Source of the DNA: Prado023 sp963798745
GTDB taxonomy: Bacteria > Actinomycetota > Actinomycetes > S36-B12 > CAIYMF01
Assembly: GCA_963798745.1 (NCBI GenBank)
Contig: CAWCUF010000007.1
Coordinates: forward strand, 248,001-312,000
Length of the DNA: 64,000 nucleotides
Reading direction: 5' to 3'
Below, one piece after another: positions 8,561-18,528 of this stretch (the stretch's first letter is position 1; each line of letters starts with the position of its first letter). Made by a program: the position numbers and the translations under genes. The notes below the pieces were generated by a model, which saw nothing but the letters and a program-made list of their open reading frames with translations, made no database searches and was not told where the DNA came from.

Positions 8561-11500
8561 GTGGGCGTGGGATTCGCCGAGTGGTTCAACTGGACCTCCG
8601 AGCGCGATGAACGGTTGGCCGCGATCTTCTACCGGCACATCGACCCGACCGACCTTGCCGGGCGCGACCCGGAGGCGGTCGTCGGGACCGTCACCCACCA
8701 GCTCGCGGTCGCTGCCACCCGAGCCTCCGGGGCAGCCGTGGTCTCGGTGACCAGCCCGACCGTGGCCGTCGACGGATGGACCGTGGGCCGCAGCGTGGTG
8801 AGCATCGTCACCGACGACATGCCGTTCCTGGTCGACTCGGTCAGCGCCGAGCTCAACCGGCTCGGGATCGGGATCCACCTGGTGGTGCATCCCATCGTGG
8901 CCGTGACCCGCGCCGAGGACGGCAGCCTGTACAGCGCTGAACCGCCCGCCGCGGGGTCGCATGCCGAGCCGGTCCTGCCGGCCGCCCAGATCGACGGGAT
9001 GCTCGAGTCCTGGATGCACATCGAGGTCGACTGGCAGCCCGAGCCCGACGCGCTCGAGATGATCCAGGTGAACGTGGCGCGGGTGCTGGCCGACGTACGC
9101 AGCGCGGTGACCGATTGGCCCCGGATGGTGGCCGCGGCCCGAGGTCTGGCTGCCGAGCTGGTGGCCGCCGCCCCGCGCGGGGTGGGTAGCGATCAGGTGG
9201 GTCCGGCGATCGACCTGCTCAACTGGTTGGCCGCGGACCACTTCACGTTCCTGGGCTATCGGAAGTACCGATTGGTCGGCTCGCCGGCCGACCCGAAGGC
9301 GCTGGGCCTGGTCGAGGAGGCCGGTAGCGGCCTGGGCCTGCTGCACTCGCCGCAGGCGGAGTCCACGTCGTTCGCCGAGCTGCCCCCCACCGTGCGCCGC
9401 AAGGCCCTGGAGCCCCGGCTGCTGATCGTGACCAAGGCCAACCGACGCTCCACCGTGCACCGCCCGGTCTACCTGGACTACGTGGGCATCAAGGTGTTCG
9501 ACCGGACCGGGCGGGTGGTCGGCGAGCACCGATTCATCGGCCTGCTCTCCGCGCTGGCCTATACGCAGTCGGTCGAGACGATTCCCGTCGTGTCGGGCAA
9601 GGTGCGCCGCGTCCGCGAGATCCTGGGCTTCAGCCGTGGCTCGCACGGTGGCCGCGCCCTGATGGCCTTCCTGGAGAACTTCCCGCGCGACGAGCTGTTC
9701 GCGATCGACACCGACGAGCTGGCCACCTTGGCCGAGGCGACGATGAACCTCAAGGAGCGTCGCGCGACCCGACTGTTCGTGCGCCGCGACCCCTACGAGC
9801 GCTTCCTGTCCTGCCTGGTCTACCTGCCGCGGGACCGCTACACCACCGACGTGCGACTGCAGATCCAGGCGGTCCTGCTCGAGGCGGTCGGTGGCGCCAG
9901 CGTGGACTACACGGCGCGGGTCACCGAGTCGGTGCTGGCCCGACTGCACATCGTGGTCCGGGTCGCGCGCGGGCAGTCGGTGCCCGAGGTCGATGTCGCG
10001 GCCCTGGAGGCCAGGATCGCCAAGGTCGTGCGCTCCTGGGACGACGAACTGTCCGCGGCCCTGGTCGCGAAGTCCTCGGAGGCGGGCGCGCATGCGCTGC
10101 TGCGCCGCTACCCCGACGGGTTCCCGGAGTCCTATCGCGCGCTCACCGCGCCGGACGAGGCGGTCGCTGACCTCGCCGAGATCGAGGCCCTCACCCCGCA
10201 GGCGCCGCTGCGGGTATCGCTGCAGCCGGCGGCTCGGGGCAGCGGCGAGCAGGCCAACGCCCGCCTGAAGCTCTACTCGCACCACGACATCTCGTTGGCC
10301 CAGGTGCTGCCCGTGCTGGCCAGCATGGGCGTCCAGGTCGTGACCGAGCGGCCGTTCCGACTGATCCGCATCGATGGCTCGGGCCAGCCCAGCGGGGCGT
10401 TCGTGTTCGACTTCGGGCTGCACAGCCCCGGTTCGGCCCGGCTGGGGCAGGTGCGGCGACACTGGGAGCAGGCGTTCCTGGCCTGCTGGGATGGCCGTGC
10501 CGAGGTCGACGGGTTCCACGGGCTGGTCGCCGAGGCCGGGCTGGACTGGCGCCGGATCTCGGTGCTGCGCGCCTACGCCCGCTACCTGCGCCAGACCGGT
10601 ACCACGTTCAGCCAGGCCTACATCGAGGACGCCACGCTGGCCAACCCCCGGATCGCCAGCCTGCTGGTCCAGGTCTTCCTCGCCCGGTTCGACCCGGACC
10701 TGGTCGGTGACCGGTCCGCGCTGACCGACGAGCTGCAGACACAGATCGGCCGAGCCCTGGACGACGTCGCGAGCCTGGACCAGGACCGCATCCTGCGCTC
10801 CCTGCTCGAGCTGATCCTGGCCACCGTGCGGACCAACCACTTCCAGGCCGACCGCCCGGCGCTGGCGGTCAAGCTCGAGCCCGCGCGCATCCGCGACCTG
10901 CCCGAGCCCCGGCCGCGCTTCGAGATCTGGGTCTGCTCCCCGCGGGTCGAGGGCGTGCACCTGCGCTTCGGCAAGGTGGCGCGCGGTGGCCTGCGCTGGT
11001 CGGACCGTCGCGAGGACTTCCGCACCGAGATCCTGGGCCTGGTCAAGGCCCAGGCGGTCAAGAACTCCGTGATCGTGCCGGTGGGGGCCAAGGGCGGCTT
11101 CTTCGCCAAGGCGCTGCCCGATCCGGCGCGCGACCGGGACGCCTGGCTGGCTGAGGGGGTCGCGGCCTACCGCGAGTTCATCGGTTCCATGCTGGACCTC
11201 ACCGACAATCTCGTGGGAACCGAGGTGGTCGCCCCGGCGCGGCTGGTCCGCCACGACGATGACGACCCGTACCTCGTGGTCGCCGCGGACAAGGGCACCG
11301 CGTCCTTCTCCGACATCGCCAACGAGGTGGCCGGCGAGTACGGCTTCTGGCTCGGCGACGCGTTCGCCTCCGGTGGGTCCGCCGGCTTCGACCACAAGGC
11401 GATGGGGATCACCGCCCGCGGTGCCTGGGAGTCGGTGCAGGCACACCTGCGGGTCCTCGGCCTGGACATCGAGACCTCCACGTTCACTGCGGTGGGCATC

Positions 11501-13393
11501 GGTGACATGAGTGGCGACGTGTTCGGCAACGGGATGCTGCTCTCGGCGAACCTCCGGCTGGTCGCGGCGTTCGACCATCGGCACATCTTCCTGGACCCCG
11601 ATCCCGACCCGGCGGTCTCGTTCGCCGAGCGTCAGCGGCTCTTCGCGCTGCCCCGCTCCTCGTGGGCGGACTACACGACCGCGCTGATCTCGACCGGCGG
11701 CGGTGTGATCCGGCGCACCGCCAAGTCGGTGCCGATCAGCCCGCAGGTCGCCACCGCGCTCGGCCTGCCCGCCTACGTGACCGCGATGGCGCCCAACGAC
11801 CTGTTGCGGTCCATCCTGCGCGCCCCGGTCGACCTGCTCTGGAACGGCGGGATCGGCACCTACGTCAAGGCCTCCGCAGAGACCCACGACGAGGTGGGGG
11901 ACCGGGCCAACGACGCCATCCGGGTCAACGGCCGGGACCTGCGCGCCCGGGTGGTCGGCGAGGGTGGCAACCTCGGCCTGACCCAGCGGGGCCGGATCGA
12001 GGCTGCCCGTGCCGGCGTCGCCCTGAACACCGATGCCATCGACAACTCCGCCGGTGTGGACACCTCCGACCACGAGGTGAACATCAAGATCCTGCTGGAC
12101 CTGGCTGCGGCGGCCGGCGAGTTGACCGCCGCCGAGCGTGACCCACTGCTGGCGTCGATGACCGACGAGGTCGCCAGCATGGTGCTGCAGGACAACATCG
12201 ACCAGAACCTGCTGCTGACCTTCGAGGCCGCCCATGGCGCCTCGATGCTGCCTGCCCTGGGCCGGCTGATGCGCGCCCTGGAGGGCACCGCGGGCCTGGA
12301 CCGGGAGCTGGAGGCGCTGCCCGACGACGCCGAGCTGGCTGCGCTGGGCGCCGAGGGCAGCGGGCTGACCCGTCCGGAGCTGGCAGTGCTCGTGGCCTAC
12401 ATCAAGCTCGACCTCAAGGAGGCGCTGCTGGGCGGCTCGCTGCCCGATGAGCCGTTCACGGAGCCGTGGCTGGTCGACTACTTCCCCGACCTGCTGGCCC
12501 AGCGGCTCGGGGCGCTCCTGGCCCGCCATCCCCTGCGCCGCCAGATCATCACCACCGGGTTGGTCAACGAGCTGGTCAACCGGGGCGGGATCACCTACGC
12601 CCTGCGGGCGGCGGAGGAGTCCGGGGCTGGGCCCGCAGAGATCGCGCGTGCGTTCGCCGTGAGCACCGGAGTCTTCGGCCTGCGCGACCTGTGGCAGCGG
12701 ATCGACGCCCAGGAGGGTGCCGCGCCCAGTGCCGCGCTCAACGCGCTGCGCACCGAGGTGTCGCGCCTGCTGGACCGGTCCACCCGCTGGTTGCTGCAGA
12801 CCCGCGGTGGGACGCTGGACGTGCCCGGTGAGGTGGCCCGCTTCCGGGGGGTGGTCGCCGAGCTGGCCGGGGATGTCGCGGGGCTGCTGGTCGGCGTGGA
12901 GCGCGAACGTCTGGAGCGGCGGGTCTCGGACTTCGTCGCTGCCGGGGCGCCGGCGGACCTGGCCGCGGAGGTCGCCACCCTGCTCGACCTGTTCTCGCTG
13001 CTGGACATCGTGGAGATCGCCCGGCGCACCGACGAGGCCCCGAAGGTGGTCGCCGAGCTGTACTTCACGATCTCCGAGCGCTACGAGGTCGACCGTTTCC
13101 TGGGCCGGATCACCGCGCTGCCGCGGCGCGACCGGTGGTCGACGCTGGCCCGCTCCGCCCTGCGCGGAGACCTGTACGGGGCCCTGGCGTCCCTGACCGC
13201 CAAGGTGGTGCGCGCCACCCCCGACGGGGGCGCGCCACTGGACCGGGTCGTGGTGTGGGAGCAGCGCTACGCCGAGGGGTTGGGTCGGGCCCGGGCGACC
13301 CTGACCGAGATCGGCGAGCAGGAGACGTTCGACCTGGCCACCCTGTCGGTCGCCCTGCGCGTCATCCGCACCTTGGCGAGGCAGGGGGGCTGA
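8561..13393 (+). CDS. gdh: NAD-specific glutamate dehydrogenase, large (LGDH) type
   Basis: A 1,610-residue member of the large NAD-GDH family, which oxidatively deaminates glutamate to 2-oxoglutarate. The N-terminal half has ACT-like regulatory segments; the catalytic core lies around residues 800-1,250 and includes LRWSDRREDFRTEILGL, PVGAKGGFF with the expected catalytic lysine, and the dinucleotide-binding region with GEGGNLGLTQRGR. The size matches the actinobacterial enzymes of about 1,600-1,650 residues. GTG 8561 follows GAGAGGAG by 6 bases and gives the usual N-terminus. Monocistronic or leading into prfB (21-base gap). Confidence 0.95.
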   Translation: MGVGFAEWFNWTSERDERLAAIFYRHIDPTDLAGRDPEAVVGTVTHQLAVAATRASGAAVVSVTSPTVAVDGWTVGRSVVSIVTDDMPFLVDSVSAELNRLGIGIHLVVHPIVAVTRAEDGSLYSAEPPAAGSHAEPVLPAAQIDGMLESWMHIEVDWQPEPDALEMIQVNVARVLADVRSAVTDWPRMVAAARGLAAELVAAAPRGVGSDQVGPAIDLLNWLAADHFTFLGYRKYRLVGSPADPKALGLVEEAGSGLGLLHSPQAESTSFAELPPTVRRKALEPRLLIVTKANRRSTVHRPVYLDYVGIKVFDRTGRVVGEHRFIGLLSALAYTQSVETIPVVSGKVRRVREILGFSRGSHGGRALMAFLENFPRDELFAIDTDELATLAEATMNLKERRATRLFVRRDPYERFLSCLVYLPRDRYTTDVRLQIQAVLLEAVGGASVDYTARVTESVLARLHIVVRVARGQSVPEVDVAALEARIAKVVRSWDDELSAALVAKSSEAGAHALLRRYPDGFPESYRALTAPDEAVADLAEIEALTPQAPLRVSLQPAARGSGEQANARLKLYSHHDISLAQVLPVLASMGVQVVTERPFRLIRIDGSGQPSGAFVFDFGLHSPGSARLGQVRRHWEQAFLACWDGRAEVDGFHGLVAEAGLDWRRISVLRAYARYLRQTGTTFSQAYIEDATLANPRIASLLVQVFLARFDPDLVGDRSALTDELQTQIGRALDDVASLDQDRILRSLLELILATVRTNHFQADRPALAVKLEPARIRDLPEPRPRFEIWVCSPRVEGVHLRFGKVARGGLRWSDRREDFRTEILGLVKAQAVKNSVIVPVGAKGGFFAKALPDPARDRDAWLAEGVAAYREFIGSMLDLTDNLVGTEVVAPARLVRHDDDDPYLVVAADKGTASFSDIANEVAGEYGFWLGDAFASGGSAGFDHKAMGITARGAWESVQAHLRVLGLDIETSTFTAVGIGDMSGDVFGNGMLLSANLRLVAAFDHRHIFLDPDPDPAVSFAERQRLFALPRSSWADYTTALISTGGGVIRRTAKSVPISPQVATALGLPAYVTAMAPNDLLRSILRAPVDLLWNGGIGTYVKASAETHDEVGDRANDAIRVNGRDLRARVVGEGGNLGLTQRGRIEAARAGVALNTDAIDNSAGVDTSDHEVNIKILLDLAAAAGELTAAERDPLLASMTDEVASMVLQDNIDQNLLLTFEAAHGASMLPALGRLMRALEGTAGLDRELEALPDDAELAALGAEGSGLTRPELAVLVAYIKLDLKEALLGGSLPDEPFTEPWLVDYFPDLLAQRLGALLARHPLRRQIITTGLVNELVNRGGITYALRAAEESGAGPAEIARAFAVSTGVFGLRDLWQRIDAQEGAAPSAALNALRTEVSRLLDRSTRWLLQTRGGTLDVPGEVARFRGVVAELAGDVAGLLVGVERERLERRVSDFVAAGAPADLAAEVATLLDLFSLLDIVEIARRTDEAPKVVAELYFTISERYEVDRFLGRITALPRRDRWSTLARSALRGDLYGALASLTAKVVRATPDGGAPLDRVVVWEQRYAEGLGRARATLTEIGEQETFDLATLSVALRVIRTLARQGG

Positions 13394-13414
13394 CACGACG
13401 TAGGCTTGCCCGTC

Positions 13415-14521
13415 ATGGCGATCGAGATCCCCGTGGCTCTGGCGGAGCTGGAGTCCACCCTGGCGAGCATCGAGTCGGTGCTCGACCTGGCGGCGATGCG
13501 CGCCGAGGTCTCCGAGCTCGAGGTGACCGCCTCCGAGCCGAACCTGTGGGACGACCCGGCCGCGGCCCAGAAGGTGACATCCCGGCTGTCCTACGTCCAG
13601 GGCGAGCTGCGCCGGGTGTCCACGCTGCGCCAGCGCCTGGACGACGTGCCGTTGCTCGTCGAGCTGGCCCAGGACGAGGGTGACGCCGAGGCGCTGGCCG
13701 AGGCCGAGACCGAGTTGGCCGACCTGCAGAGGGCGATCGGCGAGCTCGAGGTCCGCACCTTGCTGGCCGGCGAGTACGACCAGCGTGAGGCCCTGCTGAC
13801 CATCCGCTCCGAGGCCGGCGGGGTCGACGCCGCGGACTGGGCCGAGATGCTGCTGCGGATGTACACCCGCTACTGCGAGCGGCACGGCTGGCCCGTCGAG
13901 GTCTACGACATCTCCTACGCCGAGGAGGCGGGCATCAAGTCCGCGACGTTCGCGGTGAAGGCGCCGTATGCCTACGGAACCCTGTCGGTCGAGCAGGGCA
14001 CCCACCGGCTCGTGCGGATCAGCCCGTTCGACAACCAGGGCCGTCGACAGACCTCGTTCGCCGCCGTGGAGGTGCTTCCGGTCACCGAGCAGACCGACCA
14101 GATGGACATCCCGGAGAACGAGATCCGCATCGACGTGTTCCGCTCCTCGGGCCCCGGTGGGCAGAGCGTGAACACCACCGACTCCGCGGTGCGGATCACC
14201 CACCTGCCGACCGGGATCGTCGTGTCGTGCCAGAACGAGAAGTCCCAGATCCAGAATCGCGCGGCCGCCCTGCGGGTCCTGGAGGCGCGGCTGCTCGAGC
14301 GCCGCCGGATCGAGGAGCGCGCGGCGATGGACGCGTTGAAGACCGACACGTCGGGGTCATGGGGCAACCAGATGCGCTCCTACGTGCTGCACCCGTATCA
14401 GATGGTCAAGGACCTGCGCACCGAGCACGAGACCGGCAACACCGCGGCCGTCCTGGACGGCGAGATCGACGACTTCATCGAGTCCGGGATCCGCTGGCGC
14501 CGGCAGGGGGGTGCCGCGTGA
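13415..14521 (+). CDS. prfB: Peptide chain release factor 2 (RF2)
   Basis: A 368-residue class I release factor that reads UGA/UAA. The GGQ motif is in SSGPGGQSVN, where Gln contacts the peptidyl-transferase centre, and the RF2-specific SPF tripeptide is in RISPFDNQ. The frame is uninterrupted, so there is no programmed +1 frameshift of the E. coli kind. ATG 13415 is used; an in-frame TTG lies 9 bases upstream. The stop TGA overlaps the GTG start of ftsE. Confidence 0.96.
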   Translation: MAIEIPVALAELESTLASIESVLDLAAMRAEVSELEVTASEPNLWDDPAAAQKVTSRLSYVQGELRRVSTLRQRLDDVPLLVELAQDEGDAEALAEAETELADLQRAIGELEVRTLLAGEYDQREALLTIRSEAGGVDAADWAEMLLRMYTRYCERHGWPVEVYDISYAEEAGIKSATFAVKAPYAYGTLSVEQGTHRLVRISPFDNQGRRQTSFAAVEVLPVTEQTDQMDIPENEIRIDVFRSSGPGGQSVNTTDSAVRITHLPTGIVVSCQNEKSQIQNRAAALRVLEARLLERRRIEERAAMDALKTDTSGSWGNQMRSYVLHPYQMVKDLRTEHETGNTAAVLDGEIDDFIESGIRWRRQGGAA

Positions 14522-15207
14522 TCAAGTTCACCGATGTCACCAAGCACTACCCGAACCAGACGCGCCCGGCCCTCGACGAGGTGAACCTGGAGATCACCAA
14601 GGGTGAGTTCGCGTTCCTGGTGGGGGCCTCCGGCTCGGGCAAGTCGACGTTCCTGCGCCTGGTGCTGCGCGAGGACCGGCCCACGTCGGGGTCGGTGCAT
14701 GTCGCGGGCAAGGATCTGGGCAAGATGCCCAACTGGAAGGTCCCGCACCTGCGCCGCCAGATCGGGGCGGTGTTCCAGGACTTCCGGCTGCTGCCGAACA
14801 AGACGGTCTATGAGAACGTCGCCTTCGCCCTGCAGGTGATCGGGCGACCCAGCGAACACATCCGCAAGGTCGTCCCGGAGGTTCTGGACCTCGTGGGCCT
14901 GTCGGGCAAGGAGCGCCGGTTCCCCGACGAGCTCTCCGGCGGCGAGCAGCAGCGCGTCGCGGTCGCCCGGGCGTTCGTCAACCGCCCCATGATCCTGATC
15001 GCCGACGAGCCGACCGGCAACCTCGACCCGGCGACGAGCGTGGGGATCATGCGCCTGCTCGACCGGATCAACCGCACGGGCACGACGGTGGTGATGGCCA
15101 CCCACGACGCGGCGGTGGTCGACCAGATGCGCAAGCGTGTCATCGAGCTCGACAACGGCGCGGTCGTGCGCGACGAGACCCGGGGCGTGTACGGGGTCGC
15201 GCGATGA
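14518..15207 (+). CDS. ftsE: Cell division ATP-binding protein FtsE
   Basis: A 229-residue ABC ATPase that works with FtsX to control peptidoglycan hydrolases at the septum. Walker A is GASGSGKST, the signature is LSGGEQQR, Walker B is ILIADEPTGNLD, and the H-loop His is in MATHD. GTG 14518 overlaps the prfB stop (GTGA). Length is normal. The prfB-ftsE-ftsX order is conserved in actinobacteria. Confidence 0.96.
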   Translation: MIKFTDVTKHYPNQTRPALDEVNLEITKGEFAFLVGASGSGKSTFLRLVLREDRPTSGSVHVAGKDLGKMPNWKVPHLRRQIGAVFQDFRLLPNKTVYENVAFALQVIGRPSEHIRKVVPEVLDLVGLSGKERRFPDELSGGEQQRVAVARAFVNRPMILIADEPTGNLDPATSVGIMRLLDRINRTGTTVVMATHDAAVVDQMRKRVIELDNGAVVRDETRGVYGVAR

Positions 15208-15247
15208 GAGCGTCGGTGTCGGGGTCGCGGCTCGGGCGGGGGCCGAC

Positions 15248-16156
15248 ATGCGGCTGAGGTTCGTCTTCGGCGAGGTCCTGATCGGGATTCGCCGCAACCT
15301 GACGATGACCATCGCGGTGATCATCACTGTGGCGGTGTCGCTGGCCCTCTTCGGCGCCGGGCTGATGGTCCGCTCGCAGGTGGACCTCATGAAGGACTAC
15401 TGGTACGACAAGGTCCAGGTCTCGATCTTCCTGTGCGGGTCGACCTCGACGGTGATCTCGTGCTCGGAGGGCGCGGTCACCCAGGCCCAGCGCGAGGAGA
15501 TCCGGGCCGACCTCGAGTCGCTCAAGCCCTTGGTGGAGGAGGTGTACTACGAGTCCTCCGCGGAGGCCTACGAGCGGTTCGCCGAGCAGAACCGGGGCGC
15601 GCCCATCCTGGCCAACATCACGCCCGACCAGATGCCCGAGTCCTTCCGGGTCAAGCTGAGCGACCCGACCAAGTACGACGTGGTTGCCAGCGCATTCATC
15701 GGCAGACCCGGCATCGACCGGGTCAACGACCAGCGCCGAGTGCTCGACACCCTCTTCGCGATCCTCAACGGGTTCCAGACCGGGGCGTTGGTGATCGCTG
15801 CGATGATGCTGTTGGCCACCGTGCTGCTCGTGGCCAACACCATCCGGGTCGCAGCGTTCAGCCGACGCCGGGAGACCGGGATCATGCGCCTGGTCGGGGC
15901 GTCGAACTTCTACATCCAACTGCCCTTCCTGCTCGAGGCCGCGCTGGCCGCGACCGTGGGCGCGCTGGTGGCGATCGGCCTGCTGGCCCTGCTCAAGGCC
16001 GTGCTCGTCGACGGGGTGCTCACCCCGAGCTTCCAGGCCACGAGTTTCGTCGGCTGGGACGTGTGGTTCCAGGTGTCGAGCGTGGTGTTCGTGACCGGTG
16101 TCGCGCTTGCCTCGGCGGCTGCGTTGATCACCCTGCGTCGCTATCTGCGGGTCTGA
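15248..16156 (+). CDS. ftsX: Cell division permease FtsX
   Basis: A 302-residue four-span membrane partner of FtsE. The first span is residues 20-45, and a large extracellular domain (about 45-170, with a Cys pair around FLCGSTSTVISC) is followed by three C-terminal spans in the usual ABC permease fold (TIRVAAFSRRRETGIMRLVGAS). The extracellular loop recruits coiled-coil peptidoglycan hydrolases; the M23 protein encoded next is the likely client. Start ATG 15248 lies 40 bases after ftsE. Confidence 0.96.
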   Translation: MRLRFVFGEVLIGIRRNLTMTIAVIITVAVSLALFGAGLMVRSQVDLMKDYWYDKVQVSIFLCGSTSTVISCSEGAVTQAQREEIRADLESLKPLVEEVYYESSAEAYERFAEQNRGAPILANITPDQMPESFRVKLSDPTKYDVVASAFIGRPGIDRVNDQRRVLDTLFAILNGFQTGALVIAAMMLLATVLLVANTIRVAAFSRRRETGIMRLVGASNFYIQLPFLLEAALAATVGALVAIGLLALLKAVLVDGVLTPSFQATSFVGWDVWFQVSSVVFVTGVALASAAALITLRRYLRV

Positions 16157-16288
16157 GTTCGCCGGATGTCACCCAGATGGCCCAGGATGGCGAGATCCAG
16201 CGCCCAGAGCCTCGACACGGCAGCCCTGGGGGGTACTCTGAGCCCACGCCCTTGGTGATGGGTGTGCACTGGCATGAGGGGTGAGCGG

Positions 16289-17554
16289 ATGCGTGGGAAG
16301 CGGGTGGTGGCCCTGGTGGCTTCCGCTGTGCTCGCCCTGGGAGTGAGTGTGGCGGGCCCGGCGATGGCCGACCCGAATGGCGACAAGGAGAAGGTCGACG
16401 CGGCCGTGGCTGCGGCTGGCGACGACCTGCGCGCGGCCAACAAGCAGGTCGACAGCGCCATCGCGGACCTCGAGGAGGTCCGTACGCTGCTCCCCGCGGC
16501 CCGCAAGGCGCTGACGCAGGCTCGGACCGAGGCCGCGAACGCGCAGGACGCCGACAGCGCGGCCCAGGACGAGTTGGAGCAGGCCACCGCAGCCGCGATC
16601 CGCGCCGAGCAGGAGCGTGCCGAGGTCGAGTTCCAGATCGAGGACCTCCAGGGCCGGGTGGGCAACCTGGCCAGGTCGATGTACCAGGACGGGGTCTTCG
16701 CCGATTTCGACCTTCTGGTCACTGCGCAGTCGCCGACCGAGTTGGCCGACCGGGCAGCGGCGATCGATGCGGTGTCGCGGGTCAACAACAACACCCTGTC
16801 GCACATGGCCGAGATCCGCGCCGAGCTCGCCCTCAAGGAGGCGCGCCTGGATGTGCTGCGCCAGCAGGTCGACGAGAAGCGCCAGCAGGCCGCGATCAAG
16901 CTCTCCGAGGCCAACATCGCCCGGGACCGGGCCGCAGCGGCCAAGCTGAAGGTCGATCTCCTCGTGGCCCAGAAGGCCACCGCACTGGATGTGGCGGCGA
17001 CCCAGCGGGCCAAGGTGCTCAAGCAGTACAAGTCCTACCAGGCCGAGCAGCAGCGGATCGCTGCGCTGCTGGCCAAGGAGGCCGCGGCTGAGGCGGCGCG
17101 CCTGGCGGCCGGTGGCTCGTTGAGCTTCACGCCCACGGGCGGCAAGGGCTTCCAGTGGCCGATCGCGGGCGTCTCCGTCGGCCAGGGCGTCGGCCCGCGC
17201 GTCCACCCCGTCTACGGCTATCGCTCGTGTCACACCGGAGTGGACATGGGGGCGCCGTCTGGCACGCCGATCCGGTCCACGGCCGCCGGGATCGTGGTGA
17301 GCAACACCAGCGGTGGACCCTACGGCAACCACACCCTGATCTCGCACGGCAACGGCCTGTTCTCGATGTACGCCCACCAGTCGCGCTTCGGCGCCAGCGA
17401 GGGCCAGAAGGTCAAGAAGGGCGACGTGATCGGCTACGTCGGCTCGACCGGGTTCTCCACCGGCCCGCACCTGCACTTCGAGATCCACGTCGGCGGCACC
17501 CCGTATGACCCCATGGGCTGGTTCGGCGGCACGAAGGCCCCGGTCAACTGCTGA
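16289..17554 (+). CDS. Secreted coiled-coil M23 peptidase, probable FtsEX-controlled murein hydrolase
   Basis: A 421-residue exported protein. Residues 1-29 form a signal peptide ending AMA, residues about 35-270 are a long Ala/Glu/Lys/Arg coiled coil like EnvC or RipC, and the C-terminus is an M23 (LytM) endopeptidase with His315-x3-Asp319 and the HLHFE motif at 394-398, so zinc ligands appear intact. It cleaves peptidoglycan cross-links. ATG 16289 is chosen because AGGGG lies 7 bases upstream and signal-sequence features begin there. Its TGA overlaps the smpB ATG. Position after ftsEX argues that FtsEX gates its activity. Confidence 0.93.
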   Translation: MRGKRVVALVASAVLALGVSVAGPAMADPNGDKEKVDAAVAAAGDDLRAANKQVDSAIADLEEVRTLLPAARKALTQARTEAANAQDADSAAQDELEQATAAAIRAEQERAEVEFQIEDLQGRVGNLARSMYQDGVFADFDLLVTAQSPTELADRAAAIDAVSRVNNNTLSHMAEIRAELALKEARLDVLRQQVDEKRQQAAIKLSEANIARDRAAAAKLKVDLLVAQKATALDVAATQRAKVLKQYKSYQAEQQRIAALLAKEAAAEAARLAAGGSLSFTPTGGKGFQWPIAGVSVGQGVGPRVHPVYGYRSCHTGVDMGAPSGTPIRSTAAGIVVSNTSGGPYGNHTLISHGNGLFSMYAHQSRFGASEGQKVKKGDVIGYVGSTGFSTGPHLHFEIHVGGTPYDPMGWFGGTKAPVNC

Positions 17555-18027
17555 TGCCCCGCGAGCAGGGTCGGCAGGTGGTGGCCCAGAACAAGAAGGC
17601 CCGCCACGACTACCACATCGACGCGACCTATGAGGCCGGCCTGGTGCTGGTGGGCACCGAGGTGAAGTCGCTTCGCGCCGGGCGGGCGAGCCTGGTCGAC
17701 GGCTTCGCCCAGTTCCAGGACGGTGAGCTGTACCTGCACGGCCTGCACATCCCCGAGTACGCCCAGGGCACCTGGACCAACCATGCGCCGCGGCGGGTGC
17801 GCAAGCTGCTGCTCACGCGGGTGGAACTCGAACGCCTCGAGCGCAAGCTCAAGGAGAGCGGGTACACGCTCGTGCCGCTGTCGCTGTACTTCAAGGATGG
17901 GTTCGCCAAGGTCGAGATCGCCCTGGCACGCGGCAAGAAGGCCTACGACAAGCGCCAGGTGCTGGCCGAGCGGGACGCCCAGCGCGACATCGCCAAGGAG
18001 ATGGGCCGCCACCTCAAGGGACGCTGA
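17554..18027 (+). CDS. smpB: SsrA-binding protein SmpB
   Basis: A 157-residue tmRNA partner needed for trans-translation of stalled ribosomes. The oligonucleotide-binding barrel includes KARHDYHIDATYEAGLVL and GTEVKSLRAGRASL, and the basic C-terminal tail (AERDAQRDIAKEMGRHLKGR) mimics mRNA in the decoding site. The ATG overlaps the preceding stop; the cognate RNA gene lies 85 bases downstream. Confidence 0.97.
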   Translation: MPREQGRQVVAQNKKARHDYHIDATYEAGLVLVGTEVKSLRAGRASLVDGFAQFQDGELYLHGLHIPEYAQGTWTNHAPRRVRKLLLTRVELERLERKLKESGYTLVPLSLYFKDGFAKVEIALARGKKAYDKRQVLAERDAQRDIAKEMGRHLKGR

Positions 18028-18051
18028 CCCTGGTCCGGCGTGGGCGGTCAG

Positions 18052-18080
18052 GTGACAGGCGCTGGTCGCGCGGCTACCCT
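18052..18080 (+). promoter_or_regulatory. Probable ssrA promoter
   Basis: GTGACA (18052-18057) and TACCCT (18075-18080) are separated by 17 bases and lie just after smpB. Transcription from about 18087 would give a short 5' leader removed by RNase P before mature position 18113. Matches are moderate. Confidence 0.5.
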
Positions 18081-18112
18081 TGAAGGACTGGTTCGCCAGT
18101 GACAACTCAACA

Positions 18113-18485
18113 GGGGGTGACTGGTTTCGACATCGGATGTGATCGAGGTGGAGAAGCGGGCCGAGGATGGCAGTTATCTCGATAACGATCTGCCAAGAAA
18201 CAACTGCGAACAACACTCGCACCGACGCCAACGCTTTCGCCCTCGCGGCCTGAGCGATATTGCGTCCGTCAGCCCGGGGATGTTTCCGACCCGGACCTGG
18301 CGTCATTCAGGAAACTGACCAACTCACCCGGTAACGGGGTGGGACGGAACACCTAACAGTTGCTGGACCGTGCTACCGCGTCGTGCCACACGAAGCGCGG
18401 AGGTCAAGAGCACAACAGCGTGGCTGCGCCCGGAGAAGACCCCAAGAGGCACCGATGGACCCGGGTTCGATTCCCGGCACCTCCA
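18113..18485 (+). ncRNA. ssrA: Transfer-messenger RNA (tmRNA)
   Basis: A one-piece tmRNA of 373 bases. The 5' GGGGGTG pairs with 3' CACCTCC to form the acceptor stem, with discriminator A and a T-arm GGGTTCGATTCCC; 5' GACTGGTTTCGACATC is the usual start. The resume codon is GCG 18206 and the tag frame runs to TGA 18251-18253, encoding ANNTRTDANAFALAA, whose ALAA end is the ClpXP/ClpAP degron. CCA is not encoded. The gene is followed at once by a duplicated terminator module (18487-18714). Confidence 0.95.
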
Positions 18486-18486
18486 C

Positions 18487-18528
18487 AAAGGGCGAAGGCC
18501 CCCGCTGTTGCGGGGGTCTTCGCTCTTT
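18487..18528 (+). terminator. ssrA rho-independent terminator, copy 1
   Basis: A strong hairpin, AAAGGGCGAAG with CCCCCGC as left arm and GCGGGGG with CTTCGCTCTTT as right arm, closing on a TGTT loop. It begins 2 bases after the tmRNA end, and the stem's own 3' side ends in a T-rich CTCTTT. Confidence 0.85.

Noticed and set aside
8396..14203. A 1,935-codon open frame on the strand opposite gdh-prfB
   Set aside because: It has the His/Gln/Arg/Gly-rich composition of an antisense shadow at high GC, while the plus strand holds two clear, recognisable genes.
13406..14521. Programmed frameshift in prfB
   Set aside because: The RF2 frame is continuous from ATG 13415 with no in-frame stop or slippery CTTTGA near codon 25.
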